Below are positions 10,506-19,680 of a stretch of DNA of 64,000 nt, in pieces. The translations under genes and the position numbers were made by a program. Location: positions 3,038,001 to 3,102,000 of the forward strand of contig NZ_CP094528.1 of NCBI RefSeq assembly GCF_022811705.1. The letters are read 5' to 3'. Position 1 is the stretch's first letter. Every line of letters begins with the position of its first letter. The notes below the pieces were generated by a model. The model made no database searches. It was not told where the DNA came from and saw nothing but the letters and a program-made list of their open reading frames with translations. Source of the stretch: Agromyces larvae. GTDB taxonomy: Bacteria > Actinomycetota > Actinomycetes > Actinomycetales > Microbacteriaceae.

Positions 10506-13127
10506 ATGGCAGACGAGACCGAACTGAACGACGAGGGCCCCGGCATCCACGGGCGAATCGACCAGGTCGACCTGAACCTGGAGATGCAGCGCTCGTATCT
10601 CGACTACGCGATGAGCGTGATCATCGGGCGTGCGCTGCCCGACGTGCGCGACGGCCTGAAGCCCGTGCACCGTCGCGTGATCTACACGATGTACGACGGC
10701 GGGTACCGCCCCGACCGCGCGTTCTCGAAGTGCACGCGCGTCATCGGCGATGTCATGGGTCAGTTCCACCCGCACGGCGACTCGTCGGTGTACGACGCGC
10801 TCGTCCGGCTCGTGCAGCCGTGGTCGCTGCGCTACCCGCTGGCGCTCGGTCAGGGCAACTTCGGCTCGCCCGGCAACGACGGCGCCGCGGCCCACCGGTA
10901 CACCGAGACCAAGATGTCGCCGCTCGCCATCGAGATGGTGCGCGACATCGAGGAAGAGACCGTCGACTTCCAGGACAACTACGACGGTCGCACCCAGGAG
11001 CCGACGGTGCTGCCGTCGCGGTTCCCGAACCTGCTGGTCAACGGGTCGGTCGGCATCGCGGTCGGTATGGCCACGAACATCCCTCCGCACAATCTGCGCG
11101 AGGTCGCGGATGGTGCACTGTGGGCTCTGGAGCATCCGGATGCTTCGCACGAAGAGCTGCAGGAAGCCCTGATCCACCGGATCAAGGGGCCCGACTTCCC
11201 GACCGGGGCGCAGATCCTCGGGCAGAAGGGCATCATCGACGCGTACCGCACCGGGCGCGGCTCGATCACGATGCGCGCCGTCGTCAGCGTGGAGGAGATC
11301 CAGGGCCGCACCTCGCTCGTCGTCACCGAGCTGCCGTACCAGGTCAACCCCGACAACCTAGCGATCAAGATCGCCGATCTGGTCAAGGACGGCAAGGTCT
11401 CGGGCATCGCCGACATCCGCGACGAGTCCTCGGGCCGCACCGGTCAGCGCCTGGTGATCGTGCTGAAGCGCGACGCCGTGGCGAAGGTCGTGCTGAACAA
11501 CCTCTACAAGCACACCCAGCTGCAGGAGAACTTCGGCGCGAACATGCTCGCGATCGTCGACGGCGTGCCGCGCACGCTCTCGATCGACGGGTTCATCACG
11601 CACTGGATCGACCACCAGGTCGAGGTCATCGTGCGGCGCACCGAGTTCCGCCTGCGCAAGGCCGAAGAGCGCATGCACATCCTGCGCGGGTACCTGAAGG
11701 CGCTCGACGCGCTCGACGAGGTCATCGCGCTGATCCGCCGCTCGGCGACCGTCGAGGACGCCCGCGAGGGGCTGAAGCAGCTCCTCGACATCGACGACCT
11801 GCAGGCCGACGCGATCCTCGCGATGCAGTTGCGCCGGCTCGCCGCGCTCGAGCGCCAGAAGATCCACGAAGAGGCCGACAAGCTCGAACTGGAGATCGCC
11901 GACTACCGCGACATCCTCGCGACGCCCCTGCGCCAGCGCACGATCATCGCCGACGAGCTGCGCGAGATCGTCGACAAGTTCGGCGACGAGCGTCGTACGC
12001 ACATCATTCCGGGCTTCGACGGCGACATGAGCGTGGAAGACCTCATCCCCGAAGAGGAGATGGTGGTCACCGTCACGCACGGCGGGTACGTGAAGCGCAC
12101 GCGCAGCGACAACTACCGGTCGCAGCACCGCGGCGGCAAGGGCGTGAAGGGTGCGCAGCTGCGCGCCGACGACGTGGTCGAGCACTTCTTCGTCACGACG
12201 ACGCACCACTGGCTGCTGTTCTTCACCGACAAGGGCCGTGTCTACCGGGCGAAGACGTACGAGCTGCAAGAGGGCGGTCGCGACGCGAAGGGCCAGCACC
12301 TGGCCAACCTCCTCGAACTCCAGCCCGACGAGCAGATCGCCGAGATCCTCGACATCCGCGACTACGGGGTGGCCGAATACCTCGTACTCGCGACGCGTGC
12401 CGGCCTCGTGAAGAAGACGGCGCTGAAGGCGTACGACACCAACCGTTCCCGCGGGGTCATCGCGATCAACCTGAACGAGGGCGACGAGCTCGTCTCGGCG
12501 ATGCTCGTGAGCGAGCGCGACGAGATCCTGCTCGTCTCGCGGAAGGGCATGTCGCTCCGATTCGAGGCGACCGACGAGGCGCTGCGCCCGATGGGGCGTG
12601 CGACCGCCGGCGTGAAGGGCATGTCGTTCCGTCCGGGCGACGCGCTGCTCGAGGCATCCGTCGTGTCCTCGTCGGAGGCCACCGGAGCCGACGCGTACCG
12701 CGATGACGCGACCGGCGAACTGGTCAGCCCCACCGACGCGTACACGTTCGTGGTGACCGAGGGCGGCTACGCCAAGCGCACCGCGATCGAGGAGTACCGC
12801 AAGCAGCAGCGCGGCGGCCTCGGCATCAAGGTCGCCAAGCTGAGCGACGAACGAGGAGACCTCGCGGGCTCCCTGATCGTCTCCCGAGACGACGAGGTTC
12901 TCGTGGTTCTTGCCAGCGGCAAGGTGGTACGCTCTGACGTCGCCGAGGTGCCCGCCAAGGGTCGCGACACGATGGGCGTCGTCTTCGCGAAGTTCGCGGC
13001 CGACGATCGGATCATCGCCGTCGCGAAGAACTCCGAGCGTAACCTCGATGCAGAACCGGCCGACCCCGAACCGACCGACGCTGAGGCGGCAGAGCCCGAA
13101 GCGGCCCGACCCGCAGAAGAGGAGTAA
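10506..13127 (+). CDS. gyrA: DNA gyrase subunit A
   Basis: An 873-residue GyrA. The N-terminal breakage-reunion domain has [20 protein letters not shown], the quinolone-determining stretch [12 protein letters not shown], and the catalytic tyrosine in AAHRYTE. The GyrA-box-like QRGGLGIK lies in the C-terminal beta-pinwheel. The last ~35 residues are an acidic Glu/Pro/Ala tail. It is followed after 6 bp by the DUF3566 gene, so the two are probably one transcript. Confidence 0.98.
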   Translation: MADETELNDEGPGIHGRIDQVDLNLEMQRSYLDYAMSVIIGRALPDVRDGLKPVHRRVIYTMYDGGYRPDRAFSKCTRVIGDVMGQFHPHGDSSVYDALVRLVQPWSLRYPLALGQGNFGSPGNDGAAAHRYTETKMSPLAIEMVRDIEEETVDFQDNYDGRTQEPTVLPSRFPNLLVNGSVGIAVGMATNIPPHNLREVADGALWALEHPDASHEELQEALIHRIKGPDFPTGAQILGQKGIIDAYRTGRGSITMRAVVSVEEIQGRTSLVVTELPYQVNPDNLAIKIADLVKDGKVSGIADIRDESSGRTGQRLVIVLKRDAVAKVVLNNLYKHTQLQENFGANMLAIVDGVPRTLSIDGFITHWIDHQVEVIVRRTEFRLRKAEERMHILRGYLKALDALDEVIALIRRSATVEDAREGLKQLLDIDDLQADAILAMQLRRLAALERQKIHEEADKLELEIADYRDILATPLRQRTIIADELREIVDKFGDERRTHIIPGFDGDMSVEDLIPEEEMVVTVTHGGYVKRTRSDNYRSQHRGGKGVKGAQLRADDVVEHFFVTTTHHWLLFFTDKGRVYRAKTYELQEGGRDAKGQHLANLLELQPDEQIAEILDIRDYGVAEYLVLATRAGLVKKTALKAYDTNRSRGVIAINLNEGDELVSAMLVSERDEILLVSRKGMSLRFEATDEALRPMGRATAGVKGMSFRPGDALLEASVVSSSEATGADAYRDDATGELVSPTDAYTFVVTEGGYAKRTAIEEYRKQQRGGLGIKVAKLSDERGDLAGSLIVSRDDEVLVVLASGKVVRSDVAEVPAKGRDTMGVVFAKFAADDRIIAVAKNSERNLDAEPADPEPTDAEAAEPEAARPAEEE

Positions 13128-13133
13128 CCCCCG

Positions 13134-13538
13134 ATGAGTAGCGTCGCCGACAAGCTCGCGCGCAAGTCGACCCGCAAGCCTCCGGCCAAGCAGGTTCGCC
13201 TGCGCCTCGTGTACATCGACTTCTGGTCGGCGGTGAAGCTGTCGTTCCTGGTGGCGGTGTGTCTCGCGGTCATCAACATCGTCGCGACCTTCCTGGTCTA
13301 CACGGTGCTGAACTCGACCGAGATCTTCGACCAGGTGAACTCGATCGTGAAGGACGTCGCGGGTTCGGGCACCGATCTCACCGCGATCTTCTCGATGGGC
13401 AACGTGATGGGCTTCGCCATCGTCACCTCGTTGATCAACCTGGTCGTCACGACCGCGATCGGCGCCATCATCGCGGTGCTGTACAACCTCAGCGTGAAGA
13501 TCACCGGCGGCCTGCTGGTCGGGTTCACGAACAACTGA
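13134..13538 (+). CDS. DUF3566 membrane protein
   Basis: A 134-residue membrane protein of the DUF3566 family that follows gyrA throughout the actinobacteria. The N-terminal ~25 residues are basic (KLARKSTRKPPAKQVRLRL). Two strong hydrophobic segments follow, about residues 35-60 (VKLSFLVAVCLAVINIVATFL) and 95-120 (MGFAIVTSLINLVVTTAIGAII). No enzymatic motif is visible. Function is not established for the family, though its constant position suggests a housekeeping role. Confidence 0.9.
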   Translation: MSSVADKLARKSTRKPPAKQVRLRLVYIDFWSAVKLSFLVAVCLAVINIVATFLVYTVLNSTEIFDQVNSIVKDVAGSGTDLTAIFSMGNVMGFAIVTSLINLVVTTAIGAIIAVLYNLSVKITGGLLVGFTNN

Positions 13539-13582
13539 CCCTTCGACGGGCTCAGGGCACCGCCCTTCGACGGGCTCAGGGA
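13539..13582. repeat. Two direct copies of the intergenic repeat
   Basis: CCCTTCGACGGGCTCAGG occurs twice in tandem directly behind the DUF3566 stop codon, 24 bp apart. It is the same family as the block after dnaN. Confidence 0.85.
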
Positions 13583-13648
13583 CCGGTGGCCGGCCTCGAT
13601 TCGGAGTTTCGCTTCGGGTCGGGTAGGCTTTCCCTCGGCCGAAATTCC

Positions 13649-13722
13649 GGGGATATAGCTCAGGCGGTTAGAGCGCTTCGCTGATAACGAAGAGGTCCGA
13701 GGTTCAAGTCCTCGTATCCCCA
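13649..13722 (+). tRNA. tRNA-Ile (GAT anticodon)
   Basis: A complete cloverleaf: acceptor GGGGATA/TATCCCC, D-arm with AGCTCAGGCGGTTAGAGC, anticodon arm GCTTCGCTGATAACGAAG with anticodon GAT, and T-arm GAGGTTCAAGTCCTC. 74 nt, no encoded CCA. Confidence 0.97.
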
Positions 13723-13777
13723 CACAGTGCCCTTTGAAGGGCGTGAAAACTCCAGACCCGGATGCATCGCATCCTTC

Positions 13778-13850
13778 GGGGCCTTAGCTCAGTTGGTAGA
13801 GCGCCTGCTTTGCAAGCAGGATGTCAGGAGTTCGATTCTCCTAGGCTCCA
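13778..13850 (+). tRNA. tRNA-Ala (TGC anticodon), integration target
   Basis: A complete cloverleaf: acceptor GGGGCCT/AGGCTCC, D-arm TAGCTCAGTTGGTAGAGC, anticodon arm CCTGCTTTGCAAGCAGG with anticodon TGC, and T-arm AGGAGTTCGATTCTCCT. From position 13806 (anticodon stem) onward it is identical to a second copy at 16613-16659, so its 3' half was supplied by an integrated element. Confidence 0.97.
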
Positions 13851-13852
13851 CA
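13806..13852. repeat. Left attachment site (attL) in tRNA-Ala
   Basis: A 47-bp segment of tRNA-Ala plus two downstream bases, identical to 16613-16659. The match begins at TGCTTTGCAAGC and ends at GGCTCCACA; the bases on both outer sides differ. Confidence 0.92.
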
Positions 13853-13857
13853 GGATC

Positions 13858-13903
13858 AGAATCCCCGAGATATACGCTGGATCAGCGGAATCTCGGGGAT
13901 TCT
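13858..13903 (+). terminator. Hairpin after tRNA-Ala (element-borne)
   Basis: A perfect 14-bp stem, AGAATCCCCGAGAT (13858-13871) with ATCTCGGGGATTCT (13890-13903), lies directly behind tRNA-Ala. It probably ends tRNA transcription, although no long T-run follows. Confidence 0.7.
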
Positions 13904-14290
13904 TAGGTCTCGATGTTGTTAGCCATCCTGCGTAACGGTAGCAATATGGTGATCATGGGTAGTAATTGCTGTTTAGTCGAGTGCGCCCCGAGCGCCGGCG
14001 CGAGCCGCGAAACCATGGGACCCTGGAGCGTCGGCTCCGATCATGTGCGCCCGGTGCGCCTTGGCGCGCTATCTTCCTAGAACGAAGACCGTGGGCTTGC
14101 ACGGCACGACGGCCGAATGCAAAGCCTGACCGGCAGAGGTGCGTGCCTGCGCGTCTCGGCGCTGCCCGGTGCGAGGCTTAACTTTGGTCTATCGTCTTCC
14201 GTCTTGGAAGGCGACATTGAAGGTGACAGGAACGCCCGGTTGACCGAGGCGACAGCGAGCGATAGGTGCAGCGCAAGATGAGTGGTCGGC
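13904..14290. other. Non-coding part of the tRNA-Ala element
   Basis: About 390 bp between the hairpin and the insertion sequence. No supported gene: the one frame present (13966-14181) is Arg-rich, has no ribosome binding site and resembles nothing. Base composition is lower in GC than the flanking core genes in the first ~100 bp. The N-terminal part of the integrase would be expected here but is not readable. Confidence 0.6.
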
Positions 14291-15196
14291 TAGGCAGTGT
14301 TGCTAAATCGTGCGTTGAGCCACGCCAGGGTCGCGGCGAGGCAGAGCGCGGAGTGATAGCTGCGGGCGGTCTTGTCTGAGCGCATCGCGATACCGCGCCA
14401 TTTCTTCAACTCGTTGAAGCAGCGTTCAACGACATTCCGGCCTCGGTAGCGGCGGCGTTGCTCATCGCCGAAGTCGATCGGCCGACCCCGGCGCTTCCGA
14501 CGGTGCGCGATCTGATCGGCACGTTCGGGGATCGTGGCCGCGATGCCGTGCGCACGCAGCCACGCCCGGTTCGCTTTCGACGGGTAGCCCTTGTCCGCGA
14601 TCACCCGGTCCGGGCGCGTCCGCGGACGTCCCGCCGCGCCGGGGACGCGGATCTGCGAGAGCGTCTCGCTCAGCAGGCTGGTGTCGGCGACCTGACCGCC
14701 GGTGAGCACGAACGCCAGCGCCCGCCCCTTCCCGTCGCAGACCAGGTGGTTCTTCGTCGTCAGGCCGCCGCGGGACCGGCCGATCGCGTGATCAGGCGGC
14801 TCCGGACCGTATTTCTTGTAGTTCGATCCCGCCCCCTGTGGCACGGGGCAGGGTCGCGCCGTGCTGATGCACGCGCACGATCGTCGAATCGATCGACGCG
14901 ACCCAGTCCAGATCCCCAGCCTGGTGAGCGTGCGACTGGACCTGTTCGAGCACGGCCGCCCAGACGCCCGCGTGGGACCACCTGTTGAAGTTCTTGTACA
15001 GCGTGTTCCAGTTCCCGAACCGCTCCGGGACATCCCGCCACGGCGCTCCCGTGCGGAATCGCCACACGGTCGCCTCGACCACGGTGCGCGCATCGACCGG
15101 GGGACGTCCCGTCGCCTTCGGCGCTGGGAACAACGGGCCGATCACAGCCCACACCTCGTCAGAGATCACATCGCGAGACACGCCCTCAAGACTCAC
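14290..15196 (-). CDS. IS5-family transposase in two overlapping frames
   Basis: The first frame (15196 down to 14792, GTG start) encodes SDEVWAVIGPLFPAPK and VASIDSTIVRVHQHGA with the first catalytic Asp. The second frame (ending at 14290) continues GSNYKKYGPEPPDHAIGRSRGGLTTK, then VIADKGYPSKANR with the second Asp and VERCFNELKKWRG with the Glu, completing DDE. The frames switch near a run of five G (14832-14836 on the plus strand as C). This can be a programmed frameshift, common in the group, or a decay mutation; the sequence does not decide. It reads antisense to the surrounding element genes. Confidence 0.85.
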
Positions 15197-15231
15197 CCAC
15201 GAGCAGCCCGAACAGGTTTAGCAACACGCCC
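14293..15231 (-). mobile_element. IS5-family (IS427-like) insertion sequence
   Basis: A 939-bp insertion sequence. The terminal inverted repeats are GGCAGTGTTGCTAAAT (left) and, read inward from the right, GGGCGTGTTGCTAAAC, matching at 13 of 16 positions. It is flanked by TA on both sides (14291-14292, 15232-15233), so the target was CTAG with a TA duplication, as known for the IS427 group. It carries one transposase split over two frames. It sits next to the tyrosine-recombinase fragment. Confidence 0.88.
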
Positions 15232-15233
15232 TA

Positions 15234-15718
15234 GGTCGCTACTTGTGGGTGATCTCGCCGCGGGCCAGCTCACGGTCAGGAACGCAGGCAGCGGCACAGA
15301 CACGACGAAGACGCGCGCGAGCCGACGTACGCTCCCCGTTCCAGAGACCGTGCTTCCGTGGCTCACCAGTGTCATCGCTGATCGCCCCAAGAGCGCCTAC
15401 GTGTTTGCCAGCCCACGCAGAGTCGGTCGAGCTGTAGCGAAGACGTATCCCAATCAGGCCCTGACCCGTGCAGTGGCGAGAGCGAATGACGGTCGCGCGG
15501 AGTCGATCAAACGCATCACCGTTCACGGGCTCAGACACACCTTCGCGGCGATCACGCTCTCCGAGGCCGGTGGTGACATCCTGTCTGTCTCCCGTGCGAT
15601 GGGGCACGCGAAACCCTCCATCACGCTGGACAAGTACGGGCATCTTGCGCCCGCCGGCCTCGCGCCGCTCATGGCGAAGATTGACGCTCTGGTGAATTCA
15701 CTTGCACCCGCGGCCTGA
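15234..15718 (+). pseudogene. Tyrosine recombinase (integrase), C-terminal fragment
   Basis: About 160 residues of a phage-type integrase catalytic domain. Visible are KTRASRRTLPVPETVLPWL, HGLRHTFAAITLSEAGGDI with the His-x-x-Arg pair, SRAMGHAKPSITLDKYGHL with the second His and the nucleophilic Tyr. The part with the first catalytic Arg and the core-binding domain is missing, and the insertion sequence lies immediately upstream. The frame before the insertion can be joined for only ~15 codons before a stop, so more than the insertion has damaged it. It was presumably the recombinase that put the element into tRNA-Ala. Confidence 0.85.
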
Positions 15719-15858
15719 ACGTGTGCGGTTGAGGGGGTGGACTGTCCCTCGCCTTGCGTTCAACCGCCCCTGCGGCCCGAGACGCGGGGCGGCGCACCCC
15801 TTATTTTGGGGCCACAACCCGGTCGGTGCGAGACGAAAAGCACCGCTATCTTCGATCC

Positions 15859-16524
15859 ATGATGCCGTCTTACGCGCTAGTCATCGCGCGTGACAACAAG
15901 TTCGCGTACCTTGCGCCACCGACACTCGATGGCGCCTGTGCAGCGTTGAAACTGGGGCCGATGGGTCGGGACCTGTCTTGGCCGAGCACTCATGGATACG
16001 CCGCTGAGGTGCCGAATCACGCCGGGTTGCAGCTTGCGTACCTCGATGAGGGCAATCCGGAAGCGACGCCTCTTCCCGCGCTGTTGGCACCGTCGCTTGG
16101 GGAGCAGCAGGCGATCTGCGAGCAGTTGCGTCCCGTCGCCATGCGAAATGAGTGGAACTCGGAGCTTCGCCTGGCGTTCGCCGCACACCTCACGAACTAT
16201 GCCGCTCAATGCTTGTGGAACCAACAGGTTCTTGAGCTCGTCGAAGCGATTAATGAGAGCGTCGAGATCTTCGTGGAAGTCGGGCAGGGGAGCTCAGCGC
16301 TCGTCGCGCAAGCTTGGAAGGGGCTCGCTGCAGCGGAGTACAACCTGGCCTTGGCTGGACTGCTGATCGGAGAAGCAGACATCGCCCGCAATTCGCACGA
16401 ACTGGCCTTCTCGGCGCTAGCTGAGGTTCCTGGACATGCCCGCGACATGGGATACGAGTTCATCGACTCAGCTGCCTCGCGCCTTGGGACTCGGATCGAG
16501 CACGCTTTCATGAAAAGTGCATAG
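15859..16524 (+). CDS. Unknown protein of the tRNA-Ala element
   Basis: A 221-residue protein that I do not recognise. It begins MMPSYALVIARDNKFAYL. The N-terminal third is mixed, and the second half looks all-helical (LRLAFAAHLTNYAAQCLW, LVAQAWKGLAAAEYNLALAGLL, DIARNSHELAFSALAEV), reminiscent of helical-repeat proteins. No signal peptide, membrane segment or catalytic motif is visible. Codon use is more AT-tolerant than in the neighbouring core genes, consistent with import. It is the only intact cargo gene of the element. The start could be either of two adjacent ATGs; no strong ribosome binding site is present. Confidence 0.6.
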   Translation: MMPSYALVIARDNKFAYLAPPTLDGACAALKLGPMGRDLSWPSTHGYAAEVPNHAGLQLAYLDEGNPEATPLPALLAPSLGEQQAICEQLRPVAMRNEWNSELRLAFAAHLTNYAAQCLWNQQVLELVEAINESVEIFVEVGQGSSALVAQAWKGLAAAEYNLALAGLLIGEADIARNSHELAFSALAEVPGHARDMGYEFIDSAASRLGTRIEHAFMKSA

Positions 16525-16612
16525 GGTTCCTCGGGCTGCTCAAGTCTGCGTCCTCTGCGCCCCTTGTGCGCCCAAACGTCGGGCAGAGCCGCAGAATTGC
16601 GCGGATAACGAT

Positions 16613-16659
16613 TGCTTTGCAAGCAGGATGTCAGGAGTTCGATTCTCCTAGGCTCCACA
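16613..16659. repeat. Right attachment site (attR), tRNA-Ala 3' copy
   Basis: A perfect 47-bp repeat of the tRNA-Ala 3' half. It lacks the acceptor 5' strand and D-arm, so it is not a functional tRNA. Confidence 0.92.
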
Positions 16660-16666
16660 ATCACTC

Positions 16667-16711
16667 CAGAACCCCGGAATCCCGCGTTGGCCGCGAGATT
16701 CCGGGGTTCTG
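16667..16711 (+). terminator. Original tRNA-Ala terminator, displaced
   Basis: A perfect 15-bp stem, CAGAACCCCGGAATC (16667-16681) with GATTCCGGGGTTCTG (16697-16711), just behind attR. It has the same shape as the hairpin behind attL, so it is probably the ancestral tRNA terminator pushed 2.8 kb away by the insertion. Confidence 0.7.
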
Positions 16712-16843
16712 TCCTTTCGCACCAGGTCCACTTCGCCCGGCATCTGGTCGAGGGCGCCACCGGCGCGGTACTCACGCCCTCGTGAGCGCGTGAGTACCGC
16801 AGTGACTCCCTCTCGATCGAACAGCTGCGCAGTTCGCGCTCTG

Positions 16844-18370
16844 TCACTGCAGATCGAGGCTGACGGTGACGTAGGAGTGCGCGGGCAGGTCGAGCTCGAG
16901 CCCGCGCGGGTGGGGCCGCACGCCGTCGTGCGCGTTCGGCGCGACGGCGTCGAGCTGCTCCGGGGTGTTGTGCGCATCTAGCGCGGACGCGGTCAGCGCC
17001 CGCGCCTCGTGGCCGACGACGTCGCGGCCGCGCAGGTCGAGCACGATCGTGCGATCGGTGTCGACATCGAGGTTCGACAACGAGATGAGCGCGGAGTCGC
17101 CCTTCACCGACGCGGACGCCGAGACCAGCGGCAGCTCGGACCCGTCCACGGTGCGGGTCTCCACGCCGCGCAGGTGCACCGCGAGCGCGGAGGCGTCGTG
17201 GTGCCCGGCGTTCATGGCGAAGACGTGGTAGGTCGGCGTGAGCACCAGCGCACCCGAGTCGGGGTCGGTGAGGATCATCGCCTGCAGCACGTTGACCGTC
17301 TGCGCGATGTTCGCCATCACGACCCGCTCCGCGTGCCGGTGGAAGGCGTCGAAGTGCATCGAGGCGACCAGTGCGTCGCGCAGCGTGTTCTGCTGGTACA
17401 AGAACCCCGGGTTAGTGCCCGTGGCGACGTTCCACCAGGTGCCCCACTCATCGACGACCAGGCCCACCTTGCGGTGAGGGTCGTATCTGTCCATCACCGT
17501 CGAGTGGCGGGTGAGGAGCTCCTCCATGCGCTGCGCCCTGGCCATCGCCGTGTACCACTCGTCCGTGCTGAACTCGGTGGCATCGCCCTTGTCGCTCCAG
17601 GTGCCCGTCATCGTGTAGTAGTGCAGCGACACCGCCTGGAACGGGCGGGCCGGCTCGGCCGGGTCGGCGGCCAGGTCGTCGAACGAGCGCATCAGCGTCT
17701 CGGTCCAGTGCAGGTCCGCGTCGCTCGCGCCGGCCGCGATCCGGTACAGATCGTTGTCGCCGTGGTTGCGCGAGTAGGTGGCGTACTGCCGGGCCAGCGA
17801 AGCGAACTGCTCCGCTCGCAGGCTCCCGCCGCACCCCCACGCCTCGTTCCCCAGCCCCCAGAACGGTACCCGCCACGGCTCGTCGCGCCCGTTCGCCCGG
17901 CGCAGCGCCGCCATGGGGGAGTCGTCCGCACGGGTCAGGTACTCGACCCAGTCCGACATCTCCTGGACCGAACCGGACCCGACGTTCCCCGACACGTACG
18001 GGACCGCGTCGAGCAGCTCGCACAGGTCCATGAACTCGTGGGTGCCGAACGCGTTGTCCTCGACCACGTCTCCCCAGTGGGAGTTGACCATCCGTGGTCG
18101 CTGGTCGCGCGGGCCGATGCCGTCACGCCAGTGGTAGTCATCGGCGAAGCAGCCCCCCGGCCAGCGCAGGTTCGGGATCTGCAGGTTTCGCAGGGCCGAC
18201 ACGACGTCGGATCGGATGCCGCGCACGTTCGGGATGGGCGAGTCCTCTCCCACCCAGAACCCGCCGTAGATGCACCGCCCCAGGTGCTCCGCGAAGTGCC
18301 CGTACACGTGCCGACTGATCGTCGCACCGGGAAGGTCGAGGTCGATGATCGCTGTCGTGGTGGTCGTCAT
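16844..18370 (-). CDS. GH51 alpha-L-arabinofuranosidase
   Basis: A 508-residue intracellular glycosidase without a signal peptide. The family landmarks are [19 protein letters not shown] near the N-terminus, [21 protein letters not shown], the acid/base Glu176 in [11 protein letters not shown], and the nucleophile Glu308 in [11 protein letters not shown]51 enzymes release terminal arabinofuranose from arabinoxylan or arabinan oligosaccharides. The start is the ATG at [10 protein letters not shown]; a longer frame runs back into lacI and is not real. It lies 68 bp behind lacI on the same strand and is presumably cotranscribed with it, opposite the importer operon. Confidence 0.93.
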   Translation of the reverse strand: MTTTTTAIIDLDLPGATISRHVYGHFAEHLGRCIYGGFWVGEDSPIPNVRGIRSDVVSALRNLQIPNLRWPGGCFADDYHWRDGIGPRDQRPRMVNSHWGDVVEDNAFGTHEFMDLCELLDAVPYVSGNVGSGSVQEMSDWVEYLTRADDSPMAALRRANGRDEPWRVPFWGLGNEAWGCGGSLRAEQFASLARQYATYSRNHGDNDLYRIAAGASDADLHWTETLMRSFDDLAADPAEPARPFQAVSLHYYTMTGTWSDKGDATEFSTDEWYTAMARAQRMEELLTRHSTVMDRYDPHRKVGLVVDEWGTWWNVATGTNPGFLYQQNTLRDALVASMHFDAFHRHAERVVMANIAQTVNVLQAMILTDPDSGALVLTPTYHVFAMNAGHHDASALAVHLRGVETRTVDGSELPLVSASASVKGDSALISLSNLDVDTDRTIVLDLRGRDVVGHEARALTASALDAHNTPEQLDAVAPNAHDGVRPHPRGLELDLPAHSYVTVSLDLQ

Positions 18371-18438
18371 ATGTCTTCCTGTTGCCTGATGATCTGCAGA
18401 ACTGGTCGCGCCCTCCGGGCGCGCATCGATGAGGCGGG

Positions 18439-19443
18439 CTACGCCCTGCCGCGGGTGGATCCGCGCACGACGAGTCGGACGGGTACGACGACGTGCTCGG
18501 CTGGACCGTCCCAACCCGCGATCCGCCGGTGCAGCATCCCGACGGCCTTCTCGGCGAGCTCCTCGTGGTTGGCGTCGACCGAGGTGAGGCCGGGCGGCAC
18601 GAACTGCACCATCTCGAGGTTGTCGAAGCCCGTGACCTGGACGTCCTCGGGGATGCGCAGCCCGCGCTCCGCCAGCGCCGAGATCGCTCCGAGCGCGATG
18701 ACATCGGTGATCGAGCAAACCCCGTCGAAGGGCAGACCCGAGTCGATGACCTCCAGCAGCGCATCACGCGCTGCGGCTGAACTGTACTCGGAGATCGGCA
18801 CCACGTACCGCGGGTCGACGCCCAGTCCGGCGTCGGTCATGGCACGCTCCCACCCGAGACGGCGGTCCGAGGACATCGTGTGCCCGGGGTCGAACGTGCC
18901 GCCCAGCGCCACGATGCGCCGGGAACCGCCGTCGATCATGTGCGCCGTGGCGAGCCGGGCGCCCTCCTCGTTCGCGAGCCGGACGTGATCGAAACGCTCG
19001 GGCGCGTCGCGCTCGCCGAGCAGGACGATGGGCGTCGACGTGCGAACCCGCTCCAGCCGGTCGATGTCGAGGCCGGCCACTGACAGCAGCACGCCGTCGT
19101 AGAGGCGGAGGCGGGAGACGCTCAGCGCCTCCATCTCCTGTTCGGGGCCCCCACCCGTGCGCTCGAGGACCAGGTGTCGTCCTTCCGACTCAACCCGCAG
19201 CGCGATCTCGTCCGAGACCTCGCCGAAATAGTCGTGGAACGACGGAGCGATGAACGCGACGGTGTCCGTCCGTCCGGCCCGCAGGTGGCGTGCCGTCAGA
19301 TTGACCTCGTATCCGAGCGCCTCGACGGCCGCCATGACGCGGGCACGCGTCGTCTCGCCGACCGGAAGCCGCTCGTTGAGGACGTTCGACACCGTCATGA
19401 CCGAGACGCCGGCCTCACGGGCGACATCCGCCATCCTCACCAT
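18439..19443 (-). CDS. LacI-family transcriptional regulator
   Basis: A 334-residue LacI/GalR regulator. The N-terminal helix-turn-helix is [21 protein letters not shown] and the hinge is [18 protein letters not shown]. The rest is a periplasmic-binding-protein-like sugar sensor domain. The start is ATG (MVRMADV), with GGGAGG nine bases upstream. It is divergent from the importer operon, and two TATCGATA palindromes lie in the space between. It probably represses the locus until a xylan- or arabinan-derived sugar binds; the inducer is not visible from sequence. Confidence 0.93.
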   Translation of the reverse strand: MVRMADVAREAGVSVMTVSNVLNERLPVGETTRARVMAAVEALGYEVNLTARHLRAGRTDTVAFIAPSFHDYFGEVSDEIALRVESEGRHLVLERTGGGPEQEMEALSVSRLRLYDGVLLSVAGLDIDRLERVRTSTPIVLLGERDAPERFDHVRLANEEGARLATAHMIDGGSRRIVALGGTFDPGHTMSSDRRLGWERAMTDAGLGVDPRYVVPISEYSSAAARDALLEVIDSGLPFDGVCSITDVIALGAISALAERGLRIPEDVQVTGFDNLEMVQFVPPGLTSVDANHEELAEKAVGMLHRRIAGWDGPAEHVVVPVRLVVRGSTRGRA

Positions 19444-19533
19444 CAATCCAACCCTCCCACCTCGTCAGGCCAACTCGTGGCCTTGTGCATGCCCGGACGT
19501 GGGACCGGCCGCGACCTCGAAGCCAACCCAATA

Positions 19534-19541
19534 TATCGATA
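19534..19541. promoter_or_regulatory. LacI-type operator half of a pair (distal)
   Basis: The core TATCGATA sits inside ATATATCGATAAAG. It repeats the centre of the proximal operator 58 bp away, with the CG centre usual for LacI-family operators. Confidence 0.55.
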
Positions 19542-19563
19542 AAGTCACAGCGCTACTGACTGG

Positions 19564-19601
19564 CTTGACGGCTGCCGCCGGTGTCGTAGTGTATCGATAC
19601 A
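19564..19601 (+). promoter_or_regulatory. Importer operon promoter with overlapping operator
   Basis: TTGACG (19564-19569) and TAGTGT (19586-19591) with a 16-bp spacer form a plausible promoter. The perfect palindrome TGTATCGATACA (19590-19601) overlaps and follows the -10 element. A LacI-type repressor bound here would block RNA polymerase. Confidence 0.65.
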
Positions 19602-19680
19602 TTCACCCGGGATGGAGTTCGAGGGGCGCACCGCCTCGTACGAAGATCACGGAATTTTCGATCAAAGAAGAGAGAAACTG

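Larger units (their letters stand above)
13806..16659. mobile_element. Small integrated element at tRNA-Ala (decayed)
   Basis: The element is bounded by 47-bp perfect direct repeats (13806-13852 and 16613-16659) that consist of the tRNA-Ala anticodon arm, T-arm and acceptor. It is 2.8 kb and contains a fragment of a tyrosine recombinase, an IS5-family insertion and one unknown gene. The integrase fragment lacks its N-terminal part, so the element is very probably immobile now. The tRNA remains intact because the repeat restores it. Confidence 0.9.

Noticed and set aside
13966..14181. A 71-residue frame in the tRNA-Ala element
   Set aside because: Arg-rich, no ribosome binding site, no similarity; not different from chance frames.
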